Part shown: positions 1-9,612 of the stretch, in pieces
Layout: every line of letters starts with the position of its first letter
Numbering within the stretch: the stretch's first letter is position 1
Assembly (NCBI GenBank): GCA_951828235.1
Contig: OX639965.1
Span: 1,075,191 to 1,139,190, forward strand
Direction of reading: 5' to 3'
DNA from: an uncultured Gammaproteobacteria bacterium
GTDB lineage: Bacteria > Pseudomonadota > Gammaproteobacteria > Steroidobacterales > Foliamicaceae
Length of the DNA: 64,000 bases
The notes under the pieces: generated by a model
The model's database searches: none
Seen by the model: the letters and a program-made list of their open reading frames with translations, nothing else
Told to the model about the DNA's origin: nothing
Translations under genes and position numbers: made by a program

Positions 1-44
1 ATGTCTGGCAGCAGCGGCGAGAGGACGAAAAAAGCCCGGCTGAA

Positions 45-2396
45 TTATGACATGAGCTTATTTCCGCGCCCGGGTTCCCCGGCGGACGGCTTGTCGACGG
101 CCAGCAAGAGCGCCGGCAGCAGCGTCAGGTCGGCGATCAGTGCGAAACCGATAATCATCGCGGTCAGGATCCCGACCTGGGCCGTGGGAAGGAACGGAGA
201 AAACGCGAATATGAGAAAACCCGCCACCAGTACGATCGTCGTGGTGAACAGGGCCCGGCCGGCGGTCTCGAACGCGTAGTGCACCGCTTGCTCGGGATCG
301 CGTCCGAATTCCCGCCGAGCGCGGCGGTACTTGATAAGGAAATGCACCGTGTCGTCCACGACTATGCCTATGGTCATGGCCACGACTACCGACAGTGAAA
401 GCCCTACCTGTCCGACCGTCAGTCCCCAGACGCCGAAGCCCATTACTGCAGGAAGCAGATTGGGCACGATACTGACCAGGCCCAGCCGCAATGATCTCAG
501 CGCGCCGAGGAGGATGGCGGAAATCGCTATGAGCACGACCACGGTGCCGATCAGCATGGCGCGAATGTTGCGCTGGCCGATATAGGCGAACAGCGCCGAG
601 GAGCCGGAACTGTTGACGCCCGCTATCCGCGGCGCGTTATCGGCCAGCCAGGCCTCGGCGCGCGCGTTCAGGTCCAGCAAATCCTGCGAGTAAAGCGTCC
701 TGGAGGAAACCGTCATGCGCGTCGCGGACCTGGCCGTATCGATCTGGTTATTGAGGTCGAGGCCCTGCGGAAGCGACAGCTCGTAGAGCAGAAGGTATTG
801 CGCGGCCAGTTCCCGGCTTTCCGGAATCCGGTAAAAGGCCGAATCATCGCCGTGCATGCTCTGGTTGAGTTGCCGGAAGGTGTCGGTGATGACCGATACA
901 TGGCGCACCGAGGGCTGCTCACGGAACCATTCGGCAAAGTCCGACACCTCGCTGAGGAAAACGGGATCGGTGGCGCCGTCCGCGCCGGATGCCTCAAGGG
1001 AGTAATCGAGCACCGTATTGCCGCTCAGACGCTCGTCCATGAAATCGGTATCGCGCCGAAACTCCACGCTCTCGTCGAAGAAATGCACCAGCACATCGTT
1101 GAGTTCGTTGCGCGGAATGGCCACGATCATCGCAAGCACCACCGCCGCCCAGCCCCAAAGCAGCGCCTTTCTGCGGCGCAGCACCAGGTCCGCGAGGGAG
1201 CTGAGCAAGGGGCCGCCATGCCGCCGGTCCGAGCCGGCCCGAATCGGAAGCAAGGAAAGCATGGCCGGCAGAAAGGTGACGGAAAGCAGGAAGGACGCCG
1301 CAATTCCGAACGCCACGAAGTTGCCCAGATGACGGTACGGCGGCACTTCGGAAAAGTTCATGCTCAGGAAGCCCAGCGTCGTCGTGAGGCTTGCCAGAAA
1401 CACCGGGTACAGGTTGATTCTCAAGGACTCCACGATTGCATCCCGCCTGGAGGCGCCGGCGCGGATGCGCTGCTGCAGAGTAACGAGCAGGTGAACGCAG
1501 TTCGCCACCACAATCATCAGCACAATGGTCGGCGCCGGCGCGATGGGCGGGGAAAAAGGCAGCCCGGCCCATCCTCCCAGGCCAATCGACGCCAGTATGG
1601 AAAACACGATCACCGTGCCGGTCGCCGCCACCCCCGCCAGGCCGCGTATCAGGATTGCCAGGATCAGCGCCATGATTGCGAGGCTGGTAGGCAGGAAGAT
1701 CATCTGGCTGTCGATCGACGCCTCGAGGAAGGTCTGGTTGACCATGACCGTGCCGACCACGCGCAGGTCGAGGCCGGCAAACTGCGCTTCCGCCTGTGCG
1801 GCTATCCCGCGCGCGAACCCGGCCACTTCGGCCACCGCTTCCAGCTGGTTGCCCTCGGGCAGCTCCACAGTCACGTTGACCACGCTGACATCGCCGCCGG
1901 TCGCCAGTATGCTGCCTTCGACGCGCGGGTCCGACAGGGCGATCGCACGGATTCGGGAGCGCGCTTCAGGATCGGCCAGTTGTAGCGGATCAACGAGGTT
2001 TCTTACATACAGATCGTCGCCGTCGGCAGTCGTATGCTGGAAATTCGTCAGCGAGTCGACGCGCCTTGAGTAAGGGGTCTGCCAGGCGGTTTCGGTGAGC
2101 CAGACGGCCGCGGCGAGCGCGGTTTCCGAGGTGGCGTCGCCGTCGTCGGGAACGATCAGGAATACGACGTTCTCGTTCTTGCCGTAGGTGTCTTCCAGCG
2201 CTTACAGCGCCAGAAGCTGCGGATTGTCCTCGTCGAAGAAGATGCGGTAATCGCCGGAGAATCCAAGCCGCAGGATGCCGCTGGAAGCGACCGCGACGAG
2301 AAAAAGGGTCGCCAGGATGATCCGCCAGCGGAACGCGACCACCCCTTCGGCGAATCGCGCTTCGAATCCTGCGGCGCCGGCGCCGTTAACGCTCAC
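45..2396 (-). pseudogene. MMPL/RND-family exporter interrupted by one in-frame stop codon
   Basis: Inner-membrane RND-superfamily (MMPL, HAE3-like) transporter. The frame opens at ATG 2396 and reads 64 codons, ending in DNPQLLAL. It then meets TAA at 2204-2202 and continues open in the same frame as ALEDTYGKNENVVFLIVP to the stop at 45. The two pieces join without a frameshift into a 783-codon protein, the expected size, with a first periplasmic loop and two membrane blocks (for example GTVVVLIAISAILLG and VVAMTIGIVVDDTVHFL). Family members usually read DNPQLLAFEALE at the break, so a Glu codon (GAA) probably became TAA by one base change. An internal ATG at 1883 gives a 612-residue frame lacking TM1 and much of the first loop. 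It is either a recent pseudogene or a base error; the halogenase relic next door favours decay. Confidence 0.85.
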
Positions 2397-2573
2397 GGAA
2401 CCTGAACCACGAGTGTGCTGTCACGCGTTGATTTGCGACGCAAAACGCTCATGCCACCCATTCGAATGCAGCGGAGTATAGGGTTGCGTCGCAGGCATTG
2501 TCCATGCCGCAGCCGGGCGCGTGCGGTCAAGTAGAATCCCCATGTCGGGGGGCGGTGTTGACAGGCCCTGGTT

Positions 2574-3134
2574 TTGGAGACGCCGGCGGTGATTGAGCCG
2601 GGCAGCAATTCGTGCAGGAGGATCGCCGTGGTCGGACGGGGGACCTGCTGGGCGAGAGCACGCGCGCACGGCTGGGTATTCGTCATCCCGCTGACGGCGC
2701 ACACGTCATACGGCTATATCTTTAACCGTGACGTATCCAGTCTCGAGGAAGTCGAAAAGGATTTTGACGAACTGCCGGATGAAGACGGCGTACCCGAATT
2801 CGAGAAACGCGCCGTGCTGCGTTTCCCGAATTTTGTCCACCGCCGGATCTACGATGGCGTGGTGGCCCGCATCGGCAACGCCGGCGGGTTCATGGAGCCG
2901 CTGGAAGCAACCGCGATCCGGCTGGCGGAGATGCAAGTAGGAATGATCCTGCAGATGCGCCTCAGCCGACCGGCCAAATATCTTCAGAACGACGTGCCGG
3001 CGGTCAACCGCTTTCTGGTCAACGAAATGCTCGGCCTGATCAACGCGCCGGTCATCGACCAGTCGGACTGGGAGCGGCGCTGCGGGTTCCCCTTGACCAG
3101 CTTCGCCCAGATGTCCCAGGGCCTCGGCGCCTAA
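2574..3134 (+). pseudogene. flavin-dependent (tryptophan-type) halogenase relic with a large internal deletion
   Basis: The 186-codon frame (TTG at 2574, alternative GTG at 2589) carries the C-terminal signature of flavin-dependent halogenases: GWVFVIPL followed by SYGYIFN, then RIGNAGGFMEPLEATAI. Members are normally around 500 residues. The only N-terminal trace is RRIAVVGRGTCW, resembling the FAD-binding start IVIVGGGTAGW, and it runs directly into ARAHGWVF. This suggests an in-frame loss of roughly 300 residues holding most of the FAD and substrate domains, so catalysis is not expected. The second Trp of the WxWxIP signature is Phe here. It lies beside the broken MMPL exporter, and such pairs occur in halogenase loci, so both look like remnants of one lost function. 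Family assignment is fairly sure; the deletion model is inference. Confidence 0.65.
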
Positions 3135-3184
3135 CCGGGTCCGGGAGCGGAGCGCAGGCGATATTGAAGCAAGGATTCAACCGC

Positions 3185-3206
3185 CCGCGGATTGCGAAAT
3201 CCGCGG
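3185..3206. terminator. 9-bp perfect hairpin between the halogenase relic and mltD
   Basis: CCGCGGATT, a GCGA loop, then AATCCGCGG form a perfect 9-bp stem 50 bp after the relic stop and 26 bp before mltD. There is no long T-run (CTTTGG follows), so it may be a weak terminator or a structured leader. Confidence 0.35.
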
Positions 3207-3232
3207 CTTTGGTGTAGAAAGTCTGCCCGAAT

Positions 3233-5299
3233 ATGAGGGCGCCAGCCAGAACACCCGCCGCGCTGCCGGCGCTTGCCATGATGCTGGCTCTGGCCCTGGC
3301 GCCGGGGGCCGCCTTTGGCGCCGATGAACTACCGGTTCCCGAGGGCCTTCGAACCGAGATCGACTTCTGGAAGCGGGTGTTCGCGGCCACGGGGCGGGAC
3401 ACGAGGCTGGTGCACGACAGCCTGCATGTCGGCGTCGTGTATGGAGAAGTCTCCCTCAAGGACCTTTCGCCGCGCGCGCGCCGCAGCGCCATCCGTGCGG
3501 CCGTGCGGGACTACCGCAACGTGCTTGTGCGCTTGGCCGACCGGCGGCCCGGAAAGCTGAGCGAAAAGGAACAGCGGGTGCTTGACGCCTGGGGACCCAA
3601 CCCCTCGCGCGCAACGCTCAGGGACGCGGCGGGGCGCCTGCGCGTGCAGCAGGGAGTGGCCGAGAAGTTCAAGGACGGCCTGGTGCGCTCGGGACGCTGG
3701 CGCGACCACATTCTCAAGACGCTCGAGGAACACGGCGTGCCCGAGGGGGTCGCCGCGCTGCCGCACGTGGAGTCCTCGTTCCAGCCGCACGCACGCTCGT
3801 CGGCGTCGGCCCTGGGCATGTGGCAATTCACCCGCTCCACCGGGCGGCGGTTCATGCGCATCGACAATGTCATGGACGAACGGCTGGACCCGTGGCGGGC
3901 AACCACCGCCGCGGCTCAACTGCTCAAGTACAACCACAGCCTGACCGACAGCTGGCCGCTGGCGATCACCGCCTACAACCAGGGGGTCGGCGCGATGCTG
4001 CGCGCCATCAGGCAACTGGGCACCAGGGACATCGAGACCGTGGTCCGACGTTACCGGGGGCGAACCTTCAAATTTGCCGGACGCAACTTCTATGTCGAGC
4101 TGATCGCCGCCGTCGAAGTGGAGGAGGAAGCCGAGCGCTGGTTCGGACCGCTGGACCTGGAGCCACCCATCGACTACGTGATGGTGCAGGTGCCCGATTA
4201 CATGCGCCTTAGCACGCTGGCCGGCGCATTGGCGGTGGAATCTTCGACCCTGGCGAGCCTCAATCCAGGTCTGCGAGCGCCGGTGCTGGGCGATTCCAAG
4301 TACGTTCCCAGAAATTACGCGCTGCGTGTGCCCCCGATGGCGGACGCGCAGGACCGCATCGCGGTCATAAAAAGCGATCAGCGCTACGCCAACCAGATCC
4401 GCGACCGCAACTACGTCATCCAGCCCGGCGACACGCTGTCCCTGATCGCGCAACGCTACGACACGACCGTATCGAGGCTTATGCAGGCCAACAACCTGCG
4501 AAACATGCACCGCATCCGGGCGGGGCAAACGCTGGAGATTCCGGGGCCGGCCGCGCGCGAACCAATCCCGGATGGCGCGAATACCTATCGCGTGCGCCGG
4601 GGCGACACCGTGGGCAGGATCGCCCGCCGGGCCGGCCTGTCCGAGGAAGAGTTGCTCGCACTGAACAACATAAACAACAGGAACCGGATCTACGTTGGCC
4701 AGGAACTTCGGCTTACATCGGCCCAACTGCCGATTCCGCAGCCGCCCGTGGCTGAAGTGGCGCCTGAGGCCACGGCCGAGGCGGAGCGCATGGTGGCCTC
4801 GGCGCCGGCGGTGGAACCTGCTCCCACCGGCCCGTCCTTCGGCGTGGTCAGCCTGGCGGACCCCAACGACTACACGGTGCTGGACGGGGACCTGGTGCAG
4901 GTTGAGGCCGCGGAAACGCTCGGGCATTACGCCGACTGGCTGGAAATCCGGACACAGCGCCTGCGGGACATGAACGGACTGCGCTACGGCAGGTCGGTGA
5001 GCATAGGCAGACGTCTGCGCCTGGACTTCAGCAGGGTAAGCCGGGAAACGTTCACCCAGCGCCGAGTGGCTTTCCATCATGAGCTTCAGGAAGCGTTTTT
5101 CTCCGACTACCACGTAGTCGGTGTCAGCGAATACAGGGTGCGCAGGGGTGATTCCGTCTGGCAACTGATGCGCCGCAACGACGTTCCCATGTGGCTGCTG
5201 CGCCAGTACAACCCCGGCCTGGACCCGGACACTCTGGAAGTCGGCGCCCAACTGCTGTTCCCCAGGCTGCAGGCGAAAAACGCCGCCGCGCCTTCCTGA
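3233..5299 (+). CDS. mltD: membrane-bound lytic transglycosylase D with LysM repeats
   Basis: Periplasmic murein hydrolase that cleaves the MurNAc-GlcNAc bond to give 1,6-anhydro ends. The 688-residue protein starts with a signal peptide (AMMLALALAPGAAFGA). An SLT/goose-lysozyme-like catalytic domain follows at about residues 165-280. E180 in PHVESSFQP is the likely catalytic acid, with SALGMWQFTRSTG and ITAYNQGVGAM blocks typical of MltD. The C-terminal half carries peptidoglycan-binding LysM units at about 393-438 (YVIQPGDTLSLIAQRY), 451-496 (YRVRRGDTVGRIARRA) and 635-680 (YRVRRGDSVWQLMRR), plus a degenerate one near 545-595. Four LysM-like units is more than the E. coli enzyme has. The signal has no clear lipobox Cys, unlike E. 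coli MltD. The next gene, an L,D-transpeptidase, starts 3 nt after the stop, so they probably form a cell-wall operon. Confidence 0.93.
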   Translation: MRAPARTPAALPALAMMLALALAPGAAFGADELPVPEGLRTEIDFWKRVFAATGRDTRLVHDSLHVGVVYGEVSLKDLSPRARRSAIRAAVRDYRNVLVRLADRRPGKLSEKEQRVLDAWGPNPSRATLRDAAGRLRVQQGVAEKFKDGLVRSGRWRDHILKTLEEHGVPEGVAALPHVESSFQPHARSSASALGMWQFTRSTGRRFMRIDNVMDERLDPWRATTAAAQLLKYNHSLTDSWPLAITAYNQGVGAMLRAIRQLGTRDIETVVRRYRGRTFKFAGRNFYVELIAAVEVEEEAERWFGPLDLEPPIDYVMVQVPDYMRLSTLAGALAVESSTLASLNPGLRAPVLGDSKYVPRNYALRVPPMADAQDRIAVIKSDQRYANQIRDRNYVIQPGDTLSLIAQRYDTTVSRLMQANNLRNMHRIRAGQTLEIPGPAAREPIPDGANTYRVRRGDTVGRIARRAGLSEEELLALNNINNRNRIYVGQELRLTSAQLPIPQPPVAEVAPEATAEAERMVASAPAVEPAPTGPSFGVVSLADPNDYTVLDGDLVQVEAAETLGHYADWLEIRTQRLRDMNGLRYGRSVSIGRRLRLDFSRVSRETFTQRRVAFHHELQEAFFSDYHVVGVSEYRVRRGDSVWQLMRRNDVPMWLLRQYNPGLDPDTLEVGAQLLFPRLQAKNAAAPS

Positions 5300-5302
5300 G
5301 CG

Positions 5303-5836
5303 ATGCTTCCGAGGCAGTCCCCCGGCCTGGTTTCGCGGCTGACCGCCCTGGCAATACTGGGCCTCGCAATCGCCTCGGCTCCCGCGACCGAGCCCGTAAC
5401 CCTGCCGGTAATCGATTCGATCATGGTTGATAAATCGCTGCGCCGACTATATCTAATCAGGGATGGAGAAACGGTTCGTGCATTCCCGATCGCCCTCGGT
5501 CTGGCGCCCAGGGGCCGCAAGCTGCGCGAGGGCGACTACCGCACGCCCGAAGGCGACTATTACATTTCCGCCCGCAAGCCGGACTCCAGTTACATGCTCG
5601 CCCTGCAGATCTCCTATCCCGACGAATCGGACCGGGTACGGGCCGAGCAGGCCGAGGTGGCGGCCGGCGGTCTCATCATGGTGCATGGCCGTCCGATCAG
5701 GCCGGCCAACGGGCGGGACCGCAACTATTACTCGACGCGTGACTGGACCGACGGCTGCATTGCCGTCAGCAACGCCGCAATGCTGGAGATATGGATGATG
5801 ACCCGCATCGGTACCCCGATCACGATCAAGCCTTAG
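5303..5836 (+). CDS. L,D-transpeptidase family (YkuD fold, YafK-like)
   Basis: Exported YkuD-fold protein of 177 residues with an N-terminal hydrophobic segment (LTALAILGLAIASAPA). The catalytic His is in LIMVHGRP (H128) and the nucleophile Cys in WTDGCIAVSN (C152). The TDGC form, in place of the usual SHGC, is typical of the YafK/DpaA-like branch, whose E. coli member removes Braun lipoprotein from peptidoglycan. Whether this one forms 3-3 crosslinks or hydrolyses protein-wall links cannot be read from sequence. The substrate-strand motif GDYRTPEGDYYIS matches the family. It sits 3 nt behind mltD, so a shared role in murein remodelling is likely. Its TAG stop contributes the first base of the inverted-repeat element that follows. 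Confidence 0.85.
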   Translation: MLPRQSPGLVSRLTALAILGLAIASAPATEPVTLPVIDSIMVDKSLRRLYLIRDGETVRAFPIALGLAPRGRKLREGDYRTPEGDYYISARKPDSSYMLALQISYPDESDRVRAEQAEVAAGGLIMVHGRPIRPANGRDRNYYSTRDWTDGCIAVSNAAMLEIWMMTRIGTPITIKP

Positions 5837-6097
5837 TGTCGTGTCACGCCTGTATCGTCGCATCAGAGCGGGCGTAGCGTGTCCCTGCAAGGCGCAGCCC
5901 ACAGGGAATACTGCCTGTATTTCCAAGGGCTGCAACGCCGCAGGGGCGCGCTACGCCCGCTCCCGAAGGGCGTGTCTCCCCTGGCCCGTGGCCGCGTTGC
6001 GCCCCTGGGCAATGGGAGGCGCCATTCCCGGCGGGACGCGCCTTGCCACGAACCAGGGGAGACACGCTGATGCGACGATACAGGCGTGACACGACAC
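5836..6097. repeat. 262-bp MITE-like element with 31-bp perfect terminal inverted repeats
   Basis: The left end 5836-5866 (GTGTCGTGTCACGCC...) is the exact reverse complement of 6067-6097, 31 of 31 positions. Inside are two further inverted pairs, so it could fold as a stem with two arms: 5866-5879 with 5949-5962 (14 of 14), and 5970-5989 with 6047-6066 (18 of 20; GTGTCTCCCCTGG side). It has no credible gene and no obvious target-site duplication (TTA on the left, CAG on the right). It lies between the L,D-transpeptidase stop and the htpG start, so it occupies the htpG leader. A non-autonomous transposon or a cruciform regulatory element are both possible. Confidence 0.8.
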
Positions 6098-6111
6098 CAG
6101 GCTCCTGATCC

Positions 6112-8028
6112 ATGACGCAAGACACTTCCGCGAAGAAGACCCGCCGGGCGCGCACCCGCAGCTTCCAGGCCGAGGTCCGCCAGCTGCTCAAGCTGATGAT
6201 CCACTCCTTGTACAGCCACAAGGAGATATTCCTGCGTGAACTGATATCGAATGCCTCCGACGCATGCGATCGACTGCGTTTCGAGGCGATCTCCCGTCCC
6301 GAGCTGCTGGCCGACGACCCGGAGCTCTCGATAGCGCTGGAATTCAATGCCGAGGAGGGCTGGGTCGAAGTCAGCGACAACGGTATCGGCATGTCCGAGG
6401 ACGAGGTCATCCAGCAACTGGGCACCATCGCCAAGTCCGGCACCAGCGACTTTCTTGCCGGGCTCTCCGGCGACGAGCAGGAGGACGCGCGCCTGATCGG
6501 CCAGTTCGGAGTCGGTTTCTACTCCTCGTTCATCGTTGCCTCGCGGGTCGAGGTGCTGACCCGCCGCGCCGGCCTTCCCGCTGAAGCCGGTGTCAGCTGG
6601 TCGTCCGAAGGCCAGGGCAAGTTCACGGTCAAGGGCGCCCCCGGGCTGCGGCGTGGAACCTCCGTACGCCTCTACCTGAAGGACGGCGAACGCAACTTCG
6701 CGGAACCGTTCCAACTGCGCTCGCTGATCCGCCGCTACTCCGATCACATTGCCTTCCCGGTCAGCATGCCGGGCATGGGCGGAGAGGAAGACGGGGAAGG
6801 AGCCGAACCGCCACGGGAGATCGTCAATACCGCCCAGGCGCTCTGGACGCGGCCGAAGCGTGAAATCAAGCCCGAGGAATACAACGAGTTCTACCGGCAC
6901 GTCGCCCGCGACAGCGAGGACCCGCTGTGTTACGCGCACAACCAGGTGGAGGGGCGGCGCGAGTACACCAGCCTGCTGTTCATTCCGCGCCGGGCGCCGT
7001 TCGACCTGTTCAACCGCGAATCGCCGCGGGGCGTGAAACTGTACGTGCAACGGGTCTTCATCATGGACGACGCCGAACAGTTCCTGCCCCTGTACCTGCG
7101 CTTTGTGCGCGGCGTGGTGGACAGCAGGGACCTGCCGCTGAACGTCTCGCGCGAGTTGCTGCAGCAGAACGACGACGTGCGGGCCATGCGCCAGGCCCTG
7201 GCCAGGCGGGTGCTGGACATGCTGGACAGGCTGGTCGGGGACGATGCCGATGGCTACCAGGAATTCTGGAACGAGTTCGGGCGGGTGCTCAAGGAAGGCG
7301 TGGTCGAGGATTCCGGCAACCGGGAGCGCATATTGCAGTTGCTTCGTTTCGCCACCACGGCGTCGCAAGACGACGCGCAATCGGAGACCCTGGCGGATTA
7401 CGCCCGGCGCAAGCAGGACGACCAGAACGAAATCTATTACATCGCCGCGGCGACCCCGTCGGCGGCGCGGTCCAGTCCGCAACTGGAGGTTTTCACCCAG
7501 CGCGGCCTGGAGGTGCTGCTGCTTTCCGATCCCGTCGACGAATGGGTAATCGGGCATCTCGGCGAGTACGAGAGCCTGCGGTTCCGCGACATCACCCGGG
7601 GCGCGCTGACCGCGGATGAACTGCCGGGAACGGCCCCGGTACAGGTCGCGGACATTGTCGACCGGGAGGACGCCGCTGCGCTGTTGCGGCGCATGAAGAG
7701 CGTGCTGGGCGACGAAGTCTCGGATGTGCGTTCCACCGCGCGGCTGACGGATTCTCCCTCCTGCCTGGCGCTGGGAGAACACGAAATGGGCGTGCAGATG
7801 CAGCGCATATTGCGCGCCACCGGCCAGGAGCTGCCGGACAGCAAGCCGATCCTGGAGATCAATACCGGTCATGGCCTGTTCAAGCGCCTGGCGCTGCGCG
7901 AAGGCGACGCCGAGCTGTTCGAAGACCTGACCCGGCTGCTGCACGAACAGGCCATGCTGACCCAGGGGCGCGAACTCGACGACCCGGGCGAGTTCGTTCG
8001 CCGGGTAAACCGCCTCCTTGAGAACTGA
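6112..8028 (+). CDS. htpG: chaperone HtpG (Hsp90)
   Basis: Cytosolic ATP-dependent chaperone of 638 residues, normal for bacterial Hsp90. The N-terminal GHKL ATPase shows [11 protein letters not shown] (the Asn that binds Mg-ATP), [23 protein letters not shown] and [12 protein letters not shown]. The middle domain has the catalytic-loop region [10 protein letters not shown], and the C-terminal dimerisation domain follows. An N-terminal extension of about 15 basic residues ([12 protein letters not shown]) precedes the usual ETRxFQAEVxQLL start. The ATG is only 14 bp after the inverted-repeat element, so its transcript or promoter must pass through or arise inside that element. No clear sigma-32 site was identified. 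MsrB follows after a 20-bp gap. Confidence 0.97.
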   Translation: MTQDTSAKKTRRARTRSFQAEVRQLLKLMIHSLYSHKEIFLRELISNASDACDRLRFEAISRPELLADDPELSIALEFNAEEGWVEVSDNGIGMSEDEVIQQLGTIAKSGTSDFLAGLSGDEQEDARLIGQFGVGFYSSFIVASRVEVLTRRAGLPAEAGVSWSSEGQGKFTVKGAPGLRRGTSVRLYLKDGERNFAEPFQLRSLIRRYSDHIAFPVSMPGMGGEEDGEGAEPPREIVNTAQALWTRPKREIKPEEYNEFYRHVARDSEDPLCYAHNQVEGRREYTSLLFIPRRAPFDLFNRESPRGVKLYVQRVFIMDDAEQFLPLYLRFVRGVVDSRDLPLNVSRELLQQNDDVRAMRQALARRVLDMLDRLVGDDADGYQEFWNEFGRVLKEGVVEDSGNRERILQLLRFATTASQDDAQSETLADYARRKQDDQNEIYYIAAATPSAARSSPQLEVFTQRGLEVLLLSDPVDEWVIGHLGEYESLRFRDITRGALTADELPGTAPVQVADIVDREDAAALLRRMKSVLGDEVSDVRSTARLTDSPSCLALGEHEMGVQMQRILRATGQELPDSKPILEINTGHGLFKRLALREGDAELFEDLTRLLHEQAMLTQGRELDDPGEFVRRVNRLLEN

Positions 8029-8036
8029 CTTCCGTC

Positions 8037-8042
8037 TACAAT
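8037..8042 (+). promoter_or_regulatory. candidate -10 box for leaderless msrB transcription
   Basis: TACAAT lies exactly six bases before the msrB ATG at 8049, so a start site at normal distance would fall on or near the A of the ATG. No Shine-Dalgarno sequence is visible between box and ATG. No good -35 was found. The same spacing occurs at 9601 and 14275. Confidence 0.4.
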
Positions 8043-8048
8043 CAACTC

Positions 8049-8438
8049 ATGCACAAAGCCCCGAAGAACGATGAACTCAAGGGCCGGCTGACGCAGGAGC
8101 AGTACCACGTCACCCAGGAAAGGGGCACCGAGCGCCCGTTCACGGGCGAGTTGCTCCACAACAAGGAAACCGGCGCCTACCAGTGCGTATGCTGCGGACA
8201 CGAACTGTTCCACTCGGACGCCAAATTCGACTCCGGGACCGGATGGCCGAGCTTCTTCAAGCCCGCCTCCGATGCTTCCGTGGCCGAGCAAGTCGACAGC
8301 AGCCACGGCATGCAGAGGGTTGAAGTCGTTTGCTCGAATTGCGACGCCCACCTGGGCCACGTCTTCCCGGACGGCCCCCGTCCCACCGGCATGCGCTACT
8401 GCATCAACTCCGCCTCCCTGCGGTTCAGCAAGACGTGA
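8049..8438 (+). CDS. msrB: peptide-methionine (R)-S-oxide reductase MsrB
   Basis: Reduces the R epimer of methionine sulfoxide in proteins, using thioredoxin. The 129-residue protein has the zinc-site pairs QCVCCG (C46, C49) and CSNC (C95, C98). It also has the substrate motif [11 protein letters not shown], the [10 protein letters not shown] block and the catalytic Cys in RYCINSASL (C118). It has no signal peptide, so it acts in the cytosol, complementing MsrA (19.6-20.3 kb) and the periplasmic MsrPQ pair (14.3-15.9 kb). The stop overlaps the GTG of the next gene by 4 bp. Confidence 0.96.
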   Translation: MHKAPKNDELKGRLTQEQYHVTQERGTERPFTGELLHNKETGAYQCVCCGHELFHSDAKFDSGTGWPSFFKPASDASVAEQVDSSHGMQRVEVVCSNCDAHLGHVFPDGPRPTGMRYCINSASLRFSKT

Positions 8439-8896
8439 AAGACCTCAAACCGCCCCAGCCGGACGACGGCCGTGCAAGCGCGGCAAGGCGCAAGCGGCGT
8501 ACCGCGTTCCGGTTCGGCTTCTCGGCCGTCATAGCCAGCTTCGTCGTCCTGGCGATGCTGATACTCGGCGCGGAGTTCAAGGAAGAATACGAAGAGGGAT
8601 TTGTGCGCATCGTTACATTTGCCGTGCGTCTGGCCACCCCGGAAGAAGTGGCCCAGGCTGAAGCCGAGGGCCCCATTCCGTCGCCCTTGCCTTCCATCCG
8701 CCCCGACACGCCCATCGTCGTCAGCACCGATCCCCTTTTTCCCATCAGCGAGCTGGCGGAGGGAGAAGCAGTGGCGCCCGTCCCCGAGGCGCTGATCCCG
8801 CTTGCGGACCTGGTGGTGGAAACGCCCGAGGGGCTGGAGCTCCTGCCGCTGCCGGACGAACCGGAAACCGAAGAAGAAACCGCGGAAGCCAGGTAA
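8435..8896 (+). CDS. uncharacterised single-pass membrane protein with acidic, Pro-rich tail
   Basis: No family recognised. The GTG at 8435 overlaps the msrB stop in a GTGA, giving 153 residues. A short basic cytoplasmic start ([10 protein letters not shown]) precedes one membrane helix ([20 protein letters not shown]), then about 110 residues rich in Pro, Glu and Ala ending [12 protein letters not shown]. The topology suggests an inner-membrane anchor with an extended periplasmic tail. The translational overlap with msrB and sustained GC-rich coding pattern support a real gene. Its function cannot be inferred. Confidence 0.55.
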   Translation: MKDLKPPQPDDGRASAARRKRRTAFRFGFSAVIASFVVLAMLILGAEFKEEYEEGFVRIVTFAVRLATPEEVAQAEAEGPIPSPLPSIRPDTPIVVSTDPLFPISELAEGEAVAPVPEALIPLADLVVETPEGLELLPLPDEPETEEETAEAR

Positions 8897-8969
8897 ATTC
8901 TTTCGTCGGACCGGGAACGGATTGACGGGGCGGGCCTTGCGGGAAGCGCGGCAGGACCGCGGGTACAGG

Positions 8970-9548
8970 CTAGATCGGCGAGAAGCCGGGACTGCAGCTC
9001 AAGGCGACGGCGATTTCGGGACCGGGGAGAAAAGACATCGCCAGTTGCACCGCCAGGATAAACACCAGAGGGCTGAAATCGATGCCCCCCAGCCCGGGCA
9101 GAATGCGCCGGATCGGCGCCAGCGCGGGCGTGCAAACGCGGTGCAACACGCCGACCACCGGATTGTATCCGCTCGGCGAGAACCAGCTCAGCAGGGCCCA
9201 GGCGACGACCGCCAGAAGGTAGAACCACAGGGTCGCCCGGACAGCTCGGATCAGGCCGAAGGCCAGAATCTGGACGATGCCGGGCTCGGTAAGACAGCCC
9301 CACCTGGCCGTGAGCCAGACCAGGAGACACTGCAGAAAAACAAACGTCACCAGCACGTGTGTCTCCAGGCGCCGCGAAGGCTTCACGAGCAGCTTCATCG
9401 GCAGTACCACCGGGTTGGTCAGACGCAGCACCACGCTCGCCACCGGATTACGCGGATCGGAACCGTGCCAGTACAGGGCCAGGCGGATCACGAAGCACAG
9501 CATGTACAGGTCCGCGACTGTACCAAGCAGAAAAGAAAGTGCGCCCAT
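8970..9548 (-). CDS. yggT: YggT family integral membrane protein
   Basis: Inner-membrane protein of 192 residues built from two similar halves, as in the YggT family. Each half has a hydrophobic helix pair and an NP motif (WHGSDPRNPVAS near residue 30, FSPSGYNPVVGVLHRVCTPALAPIRR in the second half, the latter followed by PGLGGIDFSPL). The family is often found near pilus, proC or division genes and has been linked to osmotic and ion stress in E. coli; the mechanism is unknown. It is convergent with the msrB operon and divergent from the CDP-alcohol phosphotransferase gene, with 64 bp between the two starts. Confidence 0.88.
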   Translation of the reverse strand: MGALSFLLGTVADLYMLCFVIRLALYWHGSDPRNPVASVVLRLTNPVVLPMKLLVKPSRRLETHVLVTFVFLQCLLVWLTARWGCLTEPGIVQILAFGLIRAVRATLWFYLLAVVAWALLSWFSPSGYNPVVGVLHRVCTPALAPIRRILPGLGGIDFSPLVFILAVQLAMSFLPGPEIAVALSCSPGFSPI

Positions 9549-9600
9549 TTACCCGAATACTGCGATGGAGGCGGCAATTATAAGATCGCCGCCCGCTGTC

Positions 9601-9606
9601 TATAAT
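9601..9606 (+). promoter_or_regulatory. candidate -10 (TATAAT) giving a leaderless transcript
   Basis: A consensus TATAAT ends six bases before the ATG at 9613, leaving no room for a Shine-Dalgarno site downstream of a normal start point. A second weaker box (TATAAG, 9579-9584) upstream could instead give a short leader. Confidence 0.45.
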
Positions 9607-9612
9607 TCCTAC

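Noticed and set aside
2202..2204. Programmed recoding or selenocysteine at the MMPL stop
   Set aside because: The codon is TAA, which is not used for Sec or Pyl, no recoding structure is evident, and family consensus has Glu there.
3329..5251. 640-codon open frame antisense to mltD
   Set aside because: Composition typical of antisense GC-rich frames (His, Arg, Gln) and no recognisable motif.
5863..7944. 693-codon open frame antisense to htpG
   Set aside because: It mirrors htpG codon by codon in GC-rich DNA, is rich in Gln, Arg and Pro, has no domain, and the sense strand encodes a textbook Hsp90.
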